This document shows, one piece after another, positions 30,161-41,396 of a stretch of 64,000 nt of DNA. Both the position numbers and the translations under genes were made by a program. The DNA is from Chondrus crispus (Eukaryota > Rhodophyta > Florideophyceae > Gigartinales > Gigartinaceae). The stretch is taken from contig NW_005178881.1 in assembly GCF_000350225.1 (NCBI RefSeq), positions 130,739 to 194,738 on the forward strand, in the 5' to 3' direction. Within the stretch, counting starts at the first letter, position 1; every line of letters starts with the position of its first letter. The notes beneath the pieces were generated by a model. That model did not search any database and was not told where the DNA came from. It saw only the letters and a list, made by a program, of their open reading frames with translations.

Positions 30161-32383
30161 ATGCCACCGCCATCGGTTCCGAAACTGCCGTCACCGCCGC
30201 CGCCGGCCGTTGCCGCGGCGGTTCGAGTCGCCACTACGGAGGCATCGTCGCTTCCGTTGTCGAACGCGCCTCCTCCTGACGCGTGCGCCGCTACGCCAGC
30301 GCCGACATCCCCCTTTCAGAGGACCCGCCCGTCGACGGAGTCCACGCTGTCCGTGGAATTGACTGACGCCCCTACACGCGTTGTCGACGCACCGCATGGG
30401 GGCGAGTCGCAAGCCCCTCGTCCCACCGTGGCTGAGGGGGCGGCTGACCCCATCGTTGGGGTCCCTTTTGGAGCCGTGGTTTCTCCCCTTCACGGGCCAA
30501 GCCTAAGGGTGACAGAGGGTGATGTTCCCAGCACGACGCGCTGGTTCGGCGTTCCTCTTTTGCGGTCCTCTCCGCTGCCGCTCAGTGACCTCAGGTATCC
30601 GTGGGCGCGCCACGCTCGTGTGGGCGTGACGGTGGGCGAGATCTTGGCGAGCCCATCCTTACGCCCTGACTTGTCCCGCATCCGTAACATCAGCGAGGCC
30701 GGCCTTGCTGATCAATCCGCGCTGGCCCTTAGCCGTCTCCTTGCTGAAGGGGACGGCGTGGCTTACCAAATCCCCGACGGGATACGAGGAGATCGCACGT
30801 TTGCTTTCGGTATGGAGGAGGTAATGTACGTCGATCGTATGGCAGCTTACCTGTCGGGGTTCGACTCGGACTGTCCGCCCCGTTTTATCCTCGCGGAGAT
30901 CCCGGGACTTTACGTGTATCCGCGTCCGTACGCGTACACCAAGCCCCGGGTCGCTCTTCAGATGTCTGCCGCAACACTGATGCGGCTCCATGGCATCGCC
31001 GTGGCCCATCGAGACTGGTCCGCCTACAAGCGGTTCTCGGAGGAAGACGGTCGCGTCTTTGCGTCTGCCGCGTTCGAGCAAGGCATTTCCCCGGGGGACT
31101 TTCCCTCGCTTCCGCGCGTGGTTCGTGACACCTTTCCTTCCTTAGAGATACACCCCCTTCTTCCCTACGTGCTGAAGCACTTTGGGTACGCTGCGGTCGA
31201 CCCGAGTCACCCCGCCCGCGTTCCTCTACTCGACAGCTGCGAAAAAGAATGGGCTTGGTCCCTCGGGAGCGCCTTCATGGCAGAGGTGTGCGTACATGGT
31301 CGCGTTTTCCTTCAGCCGGACAAGACTGTGACGTTTCTGGCGCGTCTAGGGCCCGATTTACCGACCGTCCCACCACACCCGCTCGAGCGCGGCCCTCCCC
31401 AGGTCTCCTGGACGCTCGATAGCGTCGTGTTCCTGATGACCCGAGCCGGCGAGGTGAGCGAGCGTCATCATCACCACTGGCCTGACTTCACGACGGGCAC
31501 CCGAAGCCCGTTCCTCCTGTACGACTCGAGGGTGGACGCGTTCGCGTCTCGCTCGGCAGCGACTCCCGACTCGGCCGGGTCGAGGGGGAGGCGTGGTGGC
31601 GTCGGCTTCGGGTCGCGGCGGAACCGCCGCAAGCGGTATCGAGATCTAGACGCCGTACCGCCTCATCCGGCCATGGCGGGGTCCGACTTGTTTCGCTCCA
31701 CCTCGCCCCGTGGGCCCGACGAGCGAACGGTGTTACCCGTCGCGTCGGAGGCGATTCCCCCTATGCCTCCGCTGGACGACCGCTCCGTTGCCCTGGCCCC
31801 TGGGATGGCGGCTCTGGACCTTTCCCTTACGAGGGAGGACGTTGCTTCGGTGCCCGGGCTCGCGCAGGCCTTGGGACACGCCAGGAACCAGGCCTGGACG
31901 GTGAGTAGTCTCCAGTCGACCATGGCGAGCTGGTTCCTCGCGCAGAGTACTGAGGCTCGCCGCCTCAGCGGGGAGCGCGACTCGCCCTCCCTCTCGCTGC
32001 ACCGTTTGCAAGGCGAGATTGACTCCGCGCGGGACACCGCTCGTCACCAGACTAGCGCGTACGAACGCGCTGTATCGGACCGGGATCGGTACCGTCAGGA
32101 GCGGGACACCTTGCGCGCCGCTCGGGCGCGCGCGATTCGTGAGGTCGTCTCGCAGCCCTCCAGCAGGCCCGATCCTTCTGCCGTCCCGACGGTTGTTCCC
32201 CTGACGTTGTACGGTTCCGGGGCGCACGCGGCCCCTGTTCGAGAAGGTGGTTCATACCAGCCGCCCACTATGCCCCCTCTCGAGGAGGCTGCGGGGGATC
32301 CGCCGCGGAACTCCGATGTTCCGTGTTATCCCGGGTACTGCCCGCCGATGCCTTCGGACCGGGGCCCCGATGGCACTCGTTGA
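30161..32383 (+). CDS. Antisense accessory gene of element B, 740 codons, unknown function
   Basis: A long uninterrupted frame from ATG at 30161 to TGA, on the strand opposite to gag-pol. It has a Pro/Ala/Ser-rich N-terminus (residues 1-110), then a folded-looking middle with ARVGVTVGEILASPSLRPDL, AFGMEEVMYVDRMAAYLSG, and LPYVLKHFGYAAVDPSHPAR followed by EKEWAWSL and VHGRVFLQ. A basic linker (RRNRRKRYRDLD) and a coiled coil near residues 625-675 (ERAVSDRDRYRQERDTLRA) follow, with a Pro-rich tail. The middle and the coiled coil align with the antisense frame of C. Conservation of an open frame in two diverged copies argues for a real protein. I cannot assign a function; a capsid, envelope or silencing-suppressor role is speculation. 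Confidence 0.7.
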   Translation: MPPPSVPKLPSPPPPAVAAAVRVATTEASSLPLSNAPPPDACAATPAPTSPFQRTRPSTESTLSVELTDAPTRVVDAPHGGESQAPRPTVAEGAADPIVGVPFGAVVSPLHGPSLRVTEGDVPSTTRWFGVPLLRSSPLPLSDLRYPWARHARVGVTVGEILASPSLRPDLSRIRNISEAGLADQSALALSRLLAEGDGVAYQIPDGIRGDRTFAFGMEEVMYVDRMAAYLSGFDSDCPPRFILAEIPGLYVYPRPYAYTKPRVALQMSAATLMRLHGIAVAHRDWSAYKRFSEEDGRVFASAAFEQGISPGDFPSLPRVVRDTFPSLEIHPLLPYVLKHFGYAAVDPSHPARVPLLDSCEKEWAWSLGSAFMAEVCVHGRVFLQPDKTVTFLARLGPDLPTVPPHPLERGPPQVSWTLDSVVFLMTRAGEVSERHHHHWPDFTTGTRSPFLLYDSRVDAFASRSAATPDSAGSRGRRGGVGFGSRRNRRKRYRDLDAVPPHPAMAGSDLFRSTSPRGPDERTVLPVASEAIPPMPPLDDRSVALAPGMAALDLSLTREDVASVPGLAQALGHARNQAWTVSSLQSTMASWFLAQSTEARRLSGERDSPSLSLHRLQGEIDSARDTARHQTSAYERAVSDRDRYRQERDTLRAARARAIREVVSQPSSRPDPSAVPTVVPLTLYGSGAHAAPVREGGSYQPPTMPPLEEAAGDPPRNSDVPCYPGYCPPMPSDRGPDGTR

Positions 32384-34027
32384 GGGGGTACAGTTCCCCG
32401 TTCCGAGACGACTCGTCCTGTGCTTTCCGTAAAGACTCTTCGCATCTTCTGTTCTTGTCCCTAACCCGCGTTGCGCGGTTCCAGTGATGAGCCTCCCCCT
32501 TGCGTGGCTCGCGCGAGCCCTGGTGTTTCCCGCTTGCGGCTGCGCCGAGCGCGGCACGCTGGCAGCGGAGGGCGGGTGCAAGGAGACCCGGACGGTCCGG
32601 GTCTAAAACAACGCTAAGCGGCCCTTGCCCTCGAACCGGTCGAGGGCACGGCGCGCGACGAATGCGCGGCGCGGTCCTTATCCTTCGCGGCCCTCGCCAC
32701 CGATGGCGAGGGCGCGGCGCGCGACGAATGCGCGGCGCAGTCCTTATCCTTCGCGGCCCTCGCCACCGATGGCGAGGGCGCGGCGCGCGACGAATGCAAT
32801 TCTCTTTGGCCCCCTCGCCGTCGGCGGCGAGGGCTCGTAGGGCAGCGCGGTGTCAGCGCGCGCGGCGGGGCAGCATCGCGAGGGCGGAAGGAGGGAGCGC
32901 AGACGCGGGGCCACGGTGAAGGCAGGCAAAGGGCACGGGGGAGTTCAGCGCGTCGTGTATGCAGCGCGCACGTGCGCGTTTTTGTCCAGTAGCTACTGTA
33001 GAGCGCAAGCTCTACAGCGCGACATGCGCACGCGCGTGCTGTCCAGGACTGCATTTGCGCAAAAGCGCCTTGACCTTGATTAGATCAGCAAAAAATTGCA
33101 AAAATTAATTTTCCCGCGAAAATGTATTTTTGCCAAAAAATTAGTCCCCGCCCGTGGGGTGGTTATTGCCAAGTGTCGGGCGCGACGCACGTATCGCTGC
33201 CCTGTCATCGATTACATGTGGCTCGGTGGCGCTTCCCGCACGTGCCACCCGCGCGTGGCTGTGTAATTTCCCATTCACCCTTAATTTCATCTGTTTTTAA
33301 CCTTCTGCCGTCGGTGGCGGCGGTTTGCCAGAACGGCCTGTACCGAATTTACAGTGCGTACCGCAGGCTGACGGTGAGGCGGGTCGACAGTTGTGGCACG
33401 AGTTCTGCGCCGACGTATTAATTGCGCGTCGGGCTTGTTCACCTTGTCCTCACTTGGTCCGTACCTTGAGCATGGGTACGCCTCCATTGCTCCTCGTGCC
33501 TTATTTTAGGCGCCCCGTACGTTCGCGTACTCACGCACCTGCGCCAGGTTATCGAGGCGAACCTTTCGGTGGGCATGGCACGCTACAGAGCGCGTGAAAT
33601 CCCACGCCCTACCCCGTGAGTTGGCGTTTAACAATTGGCGATTCGAGAGTTCATGCAGATCGCTGCTGCGCCCCTGTAGCGGCGAGGGGATTCGGGACCC
33701 CCTGACTCATGCTGTCGTGTTAATACCCCTGTGGGCTACCGCGGTTCTGGTCCGTATTGTCGGCTGGGAGGGTCCGTTGTTCTTCTCCGTTAGTTGCCGC
33801 TTCCGCTGGGATTGTCATAGGGCAGCCCATACTGCTTGCTGTCACGCGACTTCTTCGCGTTTGCGTGCTCCTTTCGAGGATCTTCGTCCGGTGTTGCTCC
33901 TGGAGTCGTGTGACTCCCTCCCCGTCGGGGGAGGTTGGAAGACCGGTGTCCTTGCCCCTTTATTGGAATTTTGTCCAACCGCGGTCGGTTACCTTTATCC
34001 CAAAAGGAGCGGTTGGGGGCCCCCTCC
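32384..34027. other. Non-coding interval of element B between antisense gene and pol
   Basis: 1.6 kb without a convincing gene. It holds a 66-bp tandem (listed separately), a hairpin-rich stretch near 32985-33045 (CTGTAGAGC...GCTCTACAG), and AT-rich DNA near 33080-33140. Transcripts from the two strands would converge here. Confidence 0.5.
32642..32798. repeat. 66-bp tandem repeat in element B
   Basis: Two full units (32642-32707, 32708-32773) and a partial third. The unit contains the inverted pair GCCCTCGCCA/TGGCGAGGGC. Copies differ at very few positions. Confidence 0.88.
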
Positions 34028-34051
34028 TCAAGTGTGAACGTCCGCGTTCAC
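34018..34051 (-). other. Second polypurine tract plus hairpin, after pol of element B
   Basis: On minus: hairpin GTGAACGCGGACGTTCAC (34034-34051), then CTTGAGGAGGGGGCCC. It repeats the module found at the 3' LTR. It overlaps the last codons of pol (NVNADVHT). Confidence 0.75.
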
Positions 34052-37000
34052 GTTTGAGTTGAGGTCCATGCCGGTGCGTCTCCGGAGGCGTTGGGCGTAA
34101 CGAGACACCAACTCCTCCGGGACGTGAGTCCGTGCAGTCCAGGTAGGCGTGTCGAAATCCGCCCACTTGATGAGGAACTCGATAGTTCCGTCTTCCATAT
34201 CCCGGTGCTTCAGTAGTCGCTCGACAGCGTACTGTGTCCCCTCTCTGACCTTGTCGGCGAGGTCAGCTGGGGTTGTTGTGCTCGCCCGTAGTGCGTCCGT
34301 CGGCGGTGGCGCGTATACGCAACGATCTGCGGAGACCCGCTCAGTGACCCCATCACGATCGATCGTGATGGTTCGGTGGTCGTTCGCGAGGACGCGGTAG
34401 GGTCCGACTGCGGGGGACGCGAGCTTGTTCGAAGTCTTCCCCCCGTCGGTGGGGTTGAGGTATACGTACTCTCCCGGATGGAGTCGCGAATTGATCCATC
34501 GTATGCGCTTATCGAAGTCGCGCTTGTAGCGAGCCTGCGTCCGTCGCAGGCTCCCGTAGGCCCTCTGGATTGTCGAATCCAAGGTCTTGAGGAATTCGGC
34601 ACGTTGGTTCCCCCTGTTGGCAGGGGGAACCTCACCGTCGGCTCGTCGAAGCGAGAACTCCGGCGGTGGTCTGCTGAGCACGAGCTCGAACGGCGTCGTG
34701 TTGGTGGTGCGGTGTACGTGGGAGTTATACGCATACGTAAGCGGCCCCACGTACATGTCCCAGTCATCTTGATGCTCGCCTACGTAGTTGCGTAGCATCG
34801 CAGCGATCTTTCGGTTGTATCGCTCGACTTGCCCGTTCGTCTGGGGATGGTACGCCGATGTGTACATATTAGTTATCGCCAGAACACGGCACGTGCTGTG
34901 GAAAAACTTGGCATTAAACTGCGGTCCGTTATCCGACAGCAACGTGCGCGGGACGCCGTACTTAAACACCCACGATTCGCAGAACGCAACTGCGACGGTG
35001 TATGCGGTTATCGTGCGGAGCGCCACGACTTGCGTCAGCTTGCTAAAGCGGTCCGTAATCACGAGCAGGAACCGTTTTCCTGACTTCGTCTTGGGGAGCG
35101 GCCCCAAGATGTCGATGGCCAGACTCTCGAGCGGCCTCGTAGCTGGAAACAATCTCAATCGGTTGAGATGTTTCCTCAGCTTGACCCTGTTCATCGCGCA
35201 GGTTCGACAACCTCGCACCGTGGCGGCAACATCTGCGGCCAGATGGGGCCAGTAGTACTCGCGACGGAGCGCGTAGTACATACGATTCTGGCCCGGGTGC
35301 CCTGCGATGACCGGGTTGTGGCACAGGCGAAGGAGCCTAGCGCGGAGCGTCCGAGGTACCACCACCTGCACGATAGCAGGGTCGAAGGGGTGTCTCCGTT
35401 TGAGCACCCCCTGGTGGTCCTCGAAGAACGCGGAGTCCCGGGACTCTGACTGTCGTGCCAAAACGGTTTGGCAGAAGTCATCCACGCGTTGCTCTTCGGC
35501 AATCTCCTCTATCGTAAGAGGAGCCGGAAGGTCGTCCTGCAGAGGGGCGACCGAAGAGTCGGGCGCGCCAGCCTCGTGGTCTGCGGTGCGCTCGATGTCG
35601 GTGGCGTCGAACTCGTCATTCTCCTCCCAGAACGAATTGGGTCCTTGGAGAGCGGGGGCTTCGTCGTCGCCCCTCGGCTCGTCGCGCGCTCGGGCGCGCG
35701 ACCTTCTTCGTGAGCTGGCTTGGTTCCGTGTCGTCGCGAAGATGTGCTCGACCTCGTGGTCGCAGCTCGCGATGCAAACGTGGCCCGCGAGCTCGTTCGA
35801 TACGTCTCGAACGGTAGTGCCCGCGTCGAAGGTGGGAATGTCGTCATCCACCTCGACGCTGGGGCGAGGGTCGTCGACGACTCTCGGCGACACGAGGCGT
35901 GACAGGGCGTCCGGTACCTGGTGCACGCGCCCGAGGCGGTACTGAATGGTGAAGTCGTATTCAGCCAGACGTAGCTGCCACCGGGTGAGTCTTCCAGAAC
36001 TCTCGGTGAGGGACATGAGCAACCTCAAGGCGTCGTGATCCGTTCGGACTGTGAACTTCGTGCCTTCAACGTACGGCCGTAGTGTGCGGACGGCCCACAC
36101 TACGGCGAAGCATTCGCGCTCGGTAGCGCTGTAGTTTCGTTCGCTGTCGTTCAGCGAGTAAGACCAATACCCAACGGGGTGCCAATCGTTTGGCTGGTCG
36201 TGCTCTTGGAGCAGTGTGCAGCCTAGTTGGTAGGCGCTCGCGTCGGTGTCGATTATGTACGGTCGTCCATGCCGAGGCAACGCGAGGATCGGCGGAGCGA
36301 TCATGCACTCCTTAAGGTTCTCGAACGCCTGGAGTTGATCCTCGGTAGGATTATAGAAGTCAGGATCGGAATCCTTGCGCGTCATATCCGTCAATGGACG
36401 GGCTATTTTCGAGAAGCCCTTAACGAAGCGGCGATATACGTTACACGCTCCGAGGAACGAGCGCACCTGCGTCAGCGTCCTCGGGAACGTGAACGTTCGG
36501 AAGGCGTCGGCCGCCGTATCGGCCACGCTCAACTTACCTGGGGAGATGACGTGCCCCAGGTAGTGTACCTTCGGTTGAAAGAAGCTACACTTCTTGAGCT
36601 TGAGGGAGATGCCGGCACTCCCCAACAAGCTCAAGACAGTGTCGAGATGCTTCGCGTGTTCCGCGTCCGTACGCGAGAACACTATGACGTCATCGAGATA
36701 GACGAGGCATAATTGCCAGCGGACTCCGGAAAGGATAATATCCAATGCACCTTGGAAGGTGGCCGGTGCCCCTTCTAGTCCGAACGGAATGCGCAGGTGG
36801 CGAAACGTGCCCATGTGCGTCGTAAACGTGGTCTTATCCCGGTCCTCCGGAGCGACGGGGATCTGCTAATAACCGGAATTGCAGTCCAACGTCGTAAAGA
36901 CGGCTGCATCTCCTACCGAGTCGATGTAGTCGTCCATCCGGGGCAGCGGATACGAATCCGCTGCCGTTTTCGCGTTTAGACGCCGGTAGTCCACGCAGAA

Positions 37001-38161
37001 CCGAAGAGAGCCGTCTTTCTTCGGGACGAGCGCCACGGGGGACGCCCACTCGGTGCTGGCGGGTTCGATAACCCCTGCGTTCAGCATTTGTTTGACCTCC
37101 TTGACAACCATCTCGCGCATGGCGGGCCCCTTCCGATAGGGCATAGAACGAATCGGTTTCGTTCCCGGTTCGAGAGGGATGCGGTGTTCAGTGGCTCGGA
37201 TCGTTCCGAGCGCACCGCTCCACAGACTCGAATGCTTACGGAGCATCTCGAGGACGTGGCCACGGAGCTTGTCATCGTCGATGTATGACAAGTCCACCTC
37301 TTTTTCCCAATCCATCGGTGGATTTTTGGGATCCTTTTTGTGGATGTTTACGGTGCCTCCCGCCGTCGGTTGGTCTCTAGGTGGCCGATCGTCCGTACCC
37401 ACCTGTTCCCTCCTAACGCTCTCTAGCTCATCGGAGCTTGGTCGTCCAGCTCTTGCCTTCCCGACTTGATCGGTCAAGTCGGTCAGGTGTAGCGCGTGTG
37501 CGACCCCCTCGGCGACACGACGTTCGGGCGTCAGGATCGCGAGGGGGTTGCGCGTCGCATACCCTACGACGGTGTGCTTCGGAAGCCGCCTTTCCCGTCG
37601 CGAAAAGTTCGCGACGAGGACGTCGAAGGTCTGATTCGGCAGTACCTCGACGACGCCGTTCGTCAGCCTCACTCCATGTCGGTGTTGAAGTGACGGCTTC
37701 GGCTCCATGAATACGAGGCCCCTCCCCGCAGTGGTGACGCGCACTCGGGCTTGCGACCTCGCGGGGATGGTAACCCAGCGGGCGATTCGGATCGCCTGCG
37801 GGGCCTCCTCTCGTACATTGGGCCGTCTCGTCTGGCGTCCGCTACGCCTGGTACGGGGAGTCGGCTCCCCTTTTCCGTCGACGATGGCAACAGAGCCGCC
37901 TTGGCGCAGCTCCATCCGTTGAGCCTCGATGTCGATACATCGCACGTGCGTATCGATGAGGGTCGTGCCGAGGAGGACCGGCACGGCGAGCTGGTCTGCG
38001 ACTACGAACGGAATTCGGAACACCGTGTTCCTCAACCGCACAGCCAGGCGGACGACGGCCGAAAGCTTGAGGGGGTTGCTATTTGCGCCTGCCAATCGTG
38101 GCAGAGGTGCGTCGTGCACGACGTAACGCGTCCAATCGGGGGGAAGGTCGGCCTTCCTCAC
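34028..38161 (-). pseudogene. Protease, RT, RNase H, integrase and chromodomain of element B
   Basis: Two long frames cover pol. The first has SLRFCVDYRRLNAKT and FTTLDCNSGY, after a protease-like region (PFVVADQLAVPVLLGTTLID). The second has VYLDDVIVFSR, RNase H (IIDTDASAYQLGCTLL, ADALSR-like VPDALSRL), the integrase zinc region (CHNPVIAGHPG ... CRTCAMN), the catalytic core (LAIDILGPLPK, LLSDNGPQFNAKFF, QVERYNRKI) and a C-terminal chromodomain (YAVERLLKHRDMEDG ... FLIKWADFDTPTW). Confidence 0.9.
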
Positions 38162-38916
38162 CAGATTATACCCCGAGCACGTATCAACGGCGATCGTGCA
38201 GGGTTTAAATGCATTTCCCTCTGTGGCTATCGAGACGAGGACGTTGTAGATCTTCGACTACATAAGGCAAATGACGCCGTCGACAACCTTCAGGGCGACC
38301 TTATCGGTGAGGTCGTTCCGCCCGGGCCTTCGATTTCGGTGCTGGCCCCGCTTGTGTTTCCTTCTCCCCCTTTCTTGGGGCGTCCGCGGATCAGTGACGC
38401 CCCTCGGATTACTCGAGTCCGTACGACACGAACCCTTCTCCGGCGACCTTGGGCTCGCGGAAGTCAGGGGGTCGACCGAATCTTTTCGGTCGTCGTTGCC
38501 CCCGTCGCCTTCGTTACGCCTCACCGGGACGTCGGCTGTCCCCGTGTCTTGTTCTCCTAACGTCGGGCCTTCGGAGGCCTCGACGTGCGCTCCCTCCTGT
38601 ATCGGCATTACAGGAGCTCCCGTGCTCGCCTCCGGTAGCGGGGGATGTATTATCGGACAATACCCCCCGTGTCCTCGGCGAGCACGCGGGGTCGGGTCTA
38701 GTTCGTGGGGAAAAGACGGCTCACGCGACCGCGTGTACGTAACCGTCTTTACCCTTTTTTCGAACTACCCGTGCTATCGGAGCTAACCTCCTGGCTATCG
38801 ACAGCCAGGTCTTCTTCCGGTACCCGGCCGCGTGGGTTGGGACGATTCCCCCACTGCGGCTCGGCGGCCGTGGCGAAGTATTCGGGTACTTCCGGGCCTT
38901 GACCTGCGGCGTCCGG
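38162..38916 (-). other. Gag-pol junction region of element B
   Basis: About 750 bp between the clear gag and protease frames. It probably carries the protease N-terminus and a linker. The minus frame here (about 38258-38608) is Arg/Asp/Pro-rich and not diagnostic. Confidence 0.4.
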
Positions 38917-41319
38917 TCATCGCAGGATATGGGGGACGAAGCGAGTCGGCTCGCCTTCGTGACCCTCTGTGGGTAGAGGGTACGGATCCTCTACCCAGTC
39001 TTGCAGGTACATTATCGCATTTTGCACCTGTTGGGGTAACCGAGAACGGTCTCGGTCCCATCTCTCTCCTTGGCGCGGGTACCTTGTGTCCGCCTGCCGG
39101 AAGGCGGGTCGATCCCGACGATCGACTTCGTTACGACGGTACCCGCCTCCACGGGGGGCGAAGCGTGCGCCCCCACCCGATCGGTTCGGGAAACCTTGAC
39201 GCGGGGAATGGCCCTCGCCCGCCGCCTGCCGGAGGAGATTACGCGCACCGGGGCGCGTCTCCATCTGGTAGCGGTAGTTCCTATACGCCGTGAACATTCG
39301 TTGTTCCGGCGACAGGAACGGGCACGCGTACATGGCATGCCCGTACGTACGGCATAGCCAGCACACGTACGCGCTGCCGTCCGTTGAGGCGAAGGTCGCC
39401 GCGTGCCGCGCCTCCTCATCGGTGAGGAGGGGCACGCGAGGTGAGGCGCTTCCCCTATCTCGACTCGAGATATCGAGCTCGGCGACGCGGGGGTCCGTGC
39501 CCCTTGCCACTCTCGGAGTGGCCGCGAATGCGGTCGCGTAACTCGATGTCGTTCCGGTCGACATCGGTGAGGGGGTTCGTGCCCCCACGGGCCCTGCTCC
39601 TTGCGTAATGAGGACAGGGTCGGCCTGGCACTCATCCTCCCCGATATGGAGGGTCGAGGCGGGCGAACTTGTCGCGGCGGACTTCGTAGTCCTGCCAGCC
39701 CTCCCTGCCGGTTTCGAATCCGGCAGAGGTAAACCGCGCCGGGCGCGGTACGTTGTACCTTCCGCCATGGCGAAACGGCGGATGGTCGAAAGATCGGTTT
39801 TCTGACTGCCTGGCAGCCTTTGCACCGTCTCGGATACTGCGGCACGGGTTGCCGGTGCCAGTCCCCACACGAAGTAGTGCGCGAGGGCCTGTTCGGAGAA
39901 GACTGCCGTGCATCGGAACGCGGCAGTCTCGAGTCGGTCAGCAAACGTGCTTTCCGTCTCATGCGATTGCTGTCGCGCCGTAGCGACAGCGTCGTACGCT
40001 TCACCTAACACGTCGTCCGTGAGGTAGCGTTTTAAGAATTGATTCACGAGCCCCGGCCAGCTCACGTCGTCATGGAGCTGGCCGGCGCGGAGGCCACGCA
40101 TCGTATAACTCGTCTACAGGCGCTCCGCGTCGCGCTCGAGGAAGTGAGCGAGGACTCGTACCGCAACACCTTCGGTCAGGTGTTGCGAGTTGAAGGTGAT
40201 TCGGATATCCTTCAAAAACGGCAGCAGCTGGATCGGGTCGGTACCGTCGAAGCTGCGCATCGTGGGACGGATCCCACGACAGCGTTGGACGTACTTCGCG
40301 ATCCGTCCCGCGTCACCCGAGGTAACGAGCCTCGAGGTGTTATCCAAGCGGTACATACGATAGTCAGCAACGGCGCTGAACTCTTGGATCATCGTATGTA
40401 CCGGCTCGAGCCCGGGTTCAGCGGGACCCAGCGTGCGGAAGGAGGTAACCGGTAGCGTACGGACGACTACCGGACCTGGATACTCGGCGTAACTCGCCGG
40501 CGGGTAGCCGCCCCAGCGGGGATCCACGGAGAACATCGGTTCTCCGGATCCGCGGGCGGCTCCTCCACGGTCCGGTTCGTCCGCGTACGATACGCGGTCC
40601 ACTTGCCGCCTACTTCCGGCGATAGGCGGCAAGGCTTGGGTCTCAGACGCGAAGTTCGCGTCTATCGGAGGACGGCTTCCTTCTGCAGTCCGACTGGTAA
40701 CGGCACCAGTCGGACGCCAACCTTCGGGGGCGGCGGCGCTCGGAGGTACGGTACCACCGGGCCCTCTCGAGGGGGCACCGGGTAGCCTTTCGGCCATGGT
40801 ACGTTCCATGTCACGAGCACGCCGACGAGTGGCGTCGAGCTCAGCAGAGAGGTGCGCGAACGCACCCAATTGCTCTGCGGACGGAGAGGTTTGGTCTTCG
40901 GGTCGTCTCACCGAGGTCGGCCTCTCAGGGCGACCTTGCCCGGACGGTCCGGGCGAGGCGAAACGGGAGTCTTCGACGAGCACTATCCGCGAGTGTAACT
41001 CGTCGATCAGTGCTCGGAGATTCTCTAAGGACTGCGTCACTCTATCGAACCTCCCTTCACGCAGGGAGCGGAGTTCGGCCATACATCGAGTGTATACATG
41101 GTCCGATACATCGATCCGAAGGGAAGTACGGACTTCCTCGATGTATCCGGCTATGCGTTCGAACATCGCCGCCGCTCTTTCCTCGGAGGATCCGAGCGAC
41201 GGTTCGCGGTCACGAGGACCTGCGTCGCCGTCGCCCGACGGGGCGGATGGGGACTGCACAGCGGCCGGACTCAGATCCGCCGCTTCGGAGCGGATCGAGG
41301 GCTCAAGCTCTTGGCTCAT
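38917..41319 (-). pseudogene. Gag of element B
   Basis: The N-terminus from ATG at 41319 (MSQELEPSIRSEAADLSPAA) forms a coiled coil (RSLREGRFDRVTQSLENLRA). The capsid-like part has RGIRPTMRSFDGTDPIQLLP and VRVLAHFLERDAERL. The C-terminal part carries the zinc knuckle CWLCRTYGHAMYAC and NYRYQMETRPGARNLLRQ. Element C has the same layout. Confidence 0.8.
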
Positions 41320-41377
41320 CTCGACGCGATCGGTTCGCGGAGGGAAGCGGAAGTCTTCACGGAGAGATTTCGGGGTC

Positions 41378-41395
41378 TTCTAGGTCGGGAGACCA
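41378..41395 (-). other. Primer-binding site of element B
   Basis: On minus, TGGTCTCCCGACCTAGAA one base inside the 5' LTR; identical in A and C. It holds a GGTC-TCCC-GACC hairpin. Confidence 0.75.
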
Positions 41396-41396
41396 C

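Noticed and set aside
29871-30194. Minus frame ending VNADVHTCGGG, similar to the pol end of B, as a duplicated protein end
   Set aside because: The shared peptide is the translation of the hairpin-polypurine module, a nucleic-acid signal.
32642-32798. CRISPR-like array
   Set aside because: Contiguous 66-bp tandem without spacers in a eukaryotic retroelement.
32500-33083. Arg/Ala/Pro-rich frames on both strands as a small gene
   Set aside because: They read the 66-bp tandem repeat; open in several phases and free of domain signal.
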